Source: Acidimicrobiia bacterium (GTDB taxonomy: Bacteria > Actinomycetota > Acidimicrobiia > IMCC26256 > PALSA-555). Taken from it: 64,000 bases of DNA. The notes under the pieces were generated by a model. The model was not told the origin of the DNA and ran no database searches. It saw only the letters and a list, made by a program, of their open reading frames with translations. The stretch's first letter is position 1, and every line of letters begins with the position of its first letter. The DNA lies in NCBI GenBank assembly GCA_035948415.1, contig DASZJD010000055.1, positions 1 through 64,000 on the forward strand, in the 5' to 3' direction. The position numbers and the translations under genes are program-made. Positions 61,024 through 64,000 of the stretch are shown here, piece by piece.

Positions 61024-62361
61024 GTGCGATCGGGCAGGTCCGTGCGGCGTTCACCGAGCCGGAAGCGAAGCAGGCCGCGCGCGCGACGGGCATCGCGGCA
61101 GGCCGCCGCCACCTCCGGGCCGCGAGCGGCACGAGCACCGCACCGCCCCCGCGACCACCTGCGGGCGATCGGGCCCGGACTCGTGTCCGGCGCGTCGGAC
61201 ATCGATCCCACGACCGTCGCCGCGATCGCCGTCGTCGGCGCCACCACCGTGTTCGGCTTGGCGTGGCTGACGCTCCTCGTCGCGCCGATGCTGATCGTGG
61301 TCCAGGTCATCGCGTCCCGCCTCGGCCTCCTCGGGCAGACCGACCTCCAGGGCGCCGCCCGTCAGCGGTTCGGCTGGCCGGTGCAGCACCTGCTGCTGGC
61401 GTCGATCGTGGTCGTGACCGTGCTCACCCTCGCCGCCGACCTCGAGGCCGGCGCCTCGTCGATCGAGCTGCTCACCGGGGCGCCGGCGCGCTGGCTCGTG
61501 GCGCCGCTGGGGATCGTGATCGTCGGGCTGCTCTTCGTCGGCACCTACCCGGCGATCCAGCGCGCCCTGAAGTACGGGGCGATGGCCTTGCTCGCGTACG
61601 CCGTCTCGGCCGGTCTCACCCACGTCGCGTGGAGCTCGGTGCTGTACCACAGCGCGGTGCCGACGTTCTCGCTCACGCACGACTACGTCGCCGGCGCGTT
61701 GGCGCTGCTCGGCACGACGATCACGAGCTACGTCTACGTCTGGCAATCGGCACAGCTGGCCGAGGAGCGGCGGCCCCGCGGGTCGCTGCGGCTGACCGAG
61801 ACCGACGCCACCGTCGGCATCGTCTTCGCGGTCCTCATCATGTGGTTCATCCTCGTGGCGACCGGCGCCACGCTCGGGGTCCACCACCATCCCGTGCAGA
61901 CGGCCCAAGACGCGGCGCGGGCCCTCGCCCCGCTGGCCGGCACCGCCGCGAGCACCGTGTTCGGCTTCGGCCTGCTCGCCTCGGCGCTCGTGGCGGTCCC
62001 GGTGCTCATGAGCACCGCGGCGTACGTCGTCGGCGCCGAGTACGGGTGGCGGCGCGGCCTGTCCGAGCCCGTGGCCCGCGCCCCCCGCTTCTACGCGGTG
62101 CTCGGGCTGGCCATGGCCGCCGCGGTCGCGGTCACGACGCTCGACGTCTCCCCCATCCGGCTGCTGTTCGACGCCAGCATCGCCGGCGGCGTCGGGGCGC
62201 CCGTCGGGTTGGCGTGCCTGGTGCTCGTCGCCGGTGACGGCCGCGTGATGCGGGGCCGCCCGATCGGCCCCGCCCTCCGGGCAGGGGCGTGGGCGGTCAC
62301 GGTGGTGATCAGCGTCGCCGGCGCGCTCTACCTCGCCGACGAGCTCTTCGGCCTGACCTGA
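61024..62361 (+). CDS. NRAMP-related divalent metal transporter
   Basis: A polytopic membrane protein with about eleven segments in the LeuT/NRAMP fold. The first segment reads IGPGLVSGASDIDPTTVAAI, where NRAMP has GPG...DPGN, and segment 6 is near TVFGFGLLASALVAVPVLMS. The substitution of DPGN by DPTT suggests a changed ion preference. The start is unsure: GTG 61024 (445 aa) or GTG 61042 add a basic, poorly conserved leader. An ATG at 61005 is in a different frame. No metal-responsive element is seen. Confidence 0.83.
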   Translation: MRSGRSVRRSPSRKRSRPRARRASRQAAATSGPRAARAPHRPRDHLRAIGPGLVSGASDIDPTTVAAIAVVGATTVFGLAWLTLLVAPMLIVVQVIASRLGLLGQTDLQGAARQRFGWPVQHLLLASIVVVTVLTLAADLEAGASSIELLTGAPARWLVAPLGIVIVGLLFVGTYPAIQRALKYGAMALLAYAVSAGLTHVAWSSVLYHSAVPTFSLTHDYVAGALALLGTTITSYVYVWQSAQLAEERRPRGSLRLTETDATVGIVFAVLIMWFILVATGATLGVHHHPVQTAQDAARALAPLAGTAASTVFGFGLLASALVAVPVLMSTAAYVVGAEYGWRRGLSEPVARAPRFYAVLGLAMAAAVAVTTLDVSPIRLLFDASIAGGVGAPVGLACLVLVAGDGRVMRGRPIGPALRAGAWAVTVVISVAGALYLADELFGLT

Positions 62362-62382
62362 GGCCGGAGGCGCCGGGCCCCG

Positions 62383-63324
62383 TCAGCCCCCGGCCGGGGC
62401 GAGCAGGTCGGAGAGCTTCACGAGCCGGAACCCGCGCTGGCGCAGGCCGTTGACGACGAAGGGGACAGCTTGGGCCGTGAGCGGGGCCGTGTTGCCGCCG
62501 GTGATGTGCATCACGATGATCGACCCGTTCCTGCTGCTGGCGAGGGTGTTGCTGACGATGGCGCGCACCGACGTCCCGAAGGCGTCGCCGCTCGCCACGT
62601 CGTACTGGACCACCGTGACGCCCGTCGGGGCGACGGCCCGCAGCGCGGCGTCGTCGTAGCAGCCGCCGGGGAACCGGAAGTAGGGGGTCGCGCGGGTCGA
62701 GAACAGCCGGAGCAGGGCCTCTGAGTGCCGGACGTCGTCCGCCATCTGGGCGGCCGGCAGCGTCCCGAGTCCGTAGCAGGGCTGGTGGAAGGCGCGGTGC
62801 GAGTAGGAGTGGCTGGCGACCTCGAAGAGCGGGTCGGCGGCGATGCGTCGGGTGAGGTCCGGGTACCGTTCCATCCACTTCCCGGCCAGGAAGATCGTCG
62901 CCGGGACTTGCAGCCGGTCGAGCTCGTCGAGCACCGCGACGTTGGCGAACGACGCCACCCTGCCGGAGTTCAGCTCCTGGATCATGGCGTCGGTGAGGTT
63001 CGAATCGAACGTGAGCGCGACCGAAGACCGGTCCCGGGGCCCGCTGGCCACGACCGGTGCCCGGTCCGGCCACGGGGGCAGGTTCGTCGGCGGCGGCGGC
63101 GCGGTGGTCGGTGGGTCTGTCGCCGGCGTCGGGTCCACGTTCGGCGCCGCGCGCGACCCGACGTCGTGGCGGCTCGAGCCCGCGCCGGACGACACGGCCG
63201 CGAAGCTGGCCGCGGCGAGCACGGCCGCGAGCGCGAAGACCCCGATGACGACCAGCGCGCGTCGCCGGCCCGGCCGCGAGCGGCCGCGCGCCGAACTCCG
63301 CCCAGACCTGCGCCGCTCCGTCAC
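62383..63324 (-). CDS. membrane-anchored polysaccharide deacetylase (NodB-like)
   Basis: A 313-residue protein: basic start, one membrane helix (RALVVIGVFALAAVLAAASF), Pro/Thr-rich linker and an external NodB domain. The metal His pair is in VASHSYSHRAFHQ, with the catalytic Arg motif YFRFPGGCYDDAAL. The usual TFDDG motif reads VALTFDSNLTDAMI, so the second Asp, a metal ligand in canonical enzymes, is replaced by Ser. It would deacetylate cell-wall or capsule sugars if active. GTG 63324 is chosen as the last start before the basic segment. Confidence 0.88.
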   Translation of the reverse strand: MTERRRSGRSSARGRSRPGRRRALVVIGVFALAAVLAAASFAAVSSGAGSSRHDVGSRAAPNVDPTPATDPPTTAPPPPTNLPPWPDRAPVVASGPRDRSSVALTFDSNLTDAMIQELNSGRVASFANVAVLDELDRLQVPATIFLAGKWMERYPDLTRRIAADPLFEVASHSYSHRAFHQPCYGLGTLPAAQMADDVRHSEALLRLFSTRATPYFRFPGGCYDDAALRAVAPTGVTVVQYDVASGDAFGTSVRAIVSNTLASSRNGSIIVMHITGGNTAPLTAQAVPFVVNGLRQRGFRLVKLSDLLAPAGG

Positions 63325-63605
63325 GACCCCGATGGCTACCCGTTGACCGATCTGCCCGCAGCGCCCATTCAAGCAAACCGTCGAGCACAACCGGGGTCGC
63401 CACGAAGCGTCGTGACCGCGCGACGCGAACGCCGGCGTGGGCGGGCCACCCACAGCGCCACCGGCGACCACCAGCGGGCGGAGATCCGCGGCTCGCCCCC
63501 TCTCGGCTGAGCGCGCCGAACGACGAGCCGCGCGCCGTCGTCACCGCCGCCGCTGGCGCGCGATCTGTCGTCCAGCACCCGAACCTGCCATCATGCCCAG
63601 GCGCT

Positions 63606-64000
63606 ATGGCAGTGAGTGTGCAGAGCCCGATCCTTCGAAGGAGCGTATGGGCGGCGCTTGGCGCCGTCCTGCTCGTCGGCCTCGGGTTCCTGATCGGACG
63701 TTGGACCGACAGCGGGGGCGGATCGACCGCGGCGCCGACGGGCGTGGTCGTCACGTCGAACGCCCGCGTGACGGCGTGCGAACGCGCTCTCGGCCTCAGC
63801 AATCCGGGCCGATTCCGATTCGTGTGGCACAAGCGTGACGCCCAGTTCGCTGGCGTCATCTTCCGAATCGCGGCGCTCTGCGACTCGGTCCCGTCGCGGC
63901 CCGCCCAGGACTGCGAGGTCAAGGGTCTCGCGAAGCTCGGGTACTCCTCGTCCGCGCCGGCGTTCCAGCAGGTCGGCTCCTTCTGCTCGGCCCGCTATCC
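63606..64000 (+). CDS. membrane-anchored exported protein, 3' end outside window
   Basis: ATG 63606 opens MAVSVQSPILRRSVWAALGA with one hydrophobic segment (LGAVLLVGLGFLIGRW). The external part after GGGSTAAPTGVVV contains paired cysteines (TACERAL, ALCDSV, QDCEVK, SFCSAR). The frame stays open to the window edge. It is not recognised; spaced Cys suggest disulfides outside the cell. It is divergent from the deacetylase, with 281 nt between the two starts in which no other gene is seen. Confidence 0.65.
   Translation, partial: MAVSVQSPILRRSVWAALGAVLLVGLGFLIGRWTDSGGGSTAAPTGVVVTSNARVTACERALGLSNPGRFRFVWHKRDAQFAGVIFRIAALCDSVPSRPAQDCEVKGLAKLGYSSSAPAFQQVGSFCSARY

Overview
The window is very GC-rich throughout, with third codon positions almost always G or C and many GTG starts. 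Gene content and order point to an actinobacterium outside the best-studied genera; a member of the Acidimicrobiia is my inference. Reading right to left on the minus strand, the housekeeping block rsmI, metG, tatD, rpfB, rsmA, ispE, tRNA-Gln, glmU, prs, rplY, pth, mfd, a PpiC-type foldase, mazG, eno, ftsB, a DUF501 gene and ppx lies in an order known from mycobacteria. Two actinobacterial mini ribosomal proteins, bS22-like (33 aa) and bL37-like (28 aa), are also present. Genes are tightly packed, often with 4-nt GTGA or ATGA start/stop overlaps.

Layout. 1-4.6 kb: lipid- and amino-acid-type enzymes, a GNAT acetyltransferase and oligoribonuclease. 4.6-18.3 kb: half of the core block, interrupted by a divergent cytochrome P450, a DUF2252 protein and an MgtC-like protein. 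18.4-25.8 kb: an accessory insertion with a FAD oxidoreductase/DUF2236 pair and a 1289-residue cyclase-ATPase-helical-repeat regulator. 25.9-35.3 kb: the other half of the core block. 35.4-42.6 kb: a YchF homologue that has lost its P-loop, a subtilase lipoprotein, bL37, an ABC pair of the YbbL/YbbM type, an Rrf2-controlled operon and a thioesterase. 42.8-45.4 kb: an MBOAT acyltransferase with a DUF459 SGNH protein, probably for surface-glycan acylation. 45.4-50.6 kb: one long plus-strand operon (molybdopterin oxidoreductase, cytochrome b, serC, a CPTC-thioredoxin-like partner, a selenoprotein, an alpha/beta-barrel protein). 50.6-64 kb: an F420-type oxidoreductase, PIG-L deacetylase, aldo/keto reductase, a stand-alone MurD-type ligase, a Coq4-like protein, a DrrAB-type exporter with a divergent MarR regulator, a DsbB/TlpA disulfide pair, an NRAMP-like transporter and a polysaccharide deacetylase.

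The most notable item is the gene at 49403-49924. It reads through an in-frame TGA at 49685-49687 exactly at the U of a U-G-S-C motif, and a perfect 8-bp hairpin stands about 19 nt downstream. This is the signature of a UGSC-family selenoprotein. Ordinary gene calling would split it into two fragments. Its neighbours overlap it by start/stop coupling and include a CxxC thioredoxin-like protein, so the set looks like a small selenium-dependent thiol redox system of unknown substrate. No selenocysteine machinery genes lie in this window, so their presence elsewhere in the genome has to be checked.
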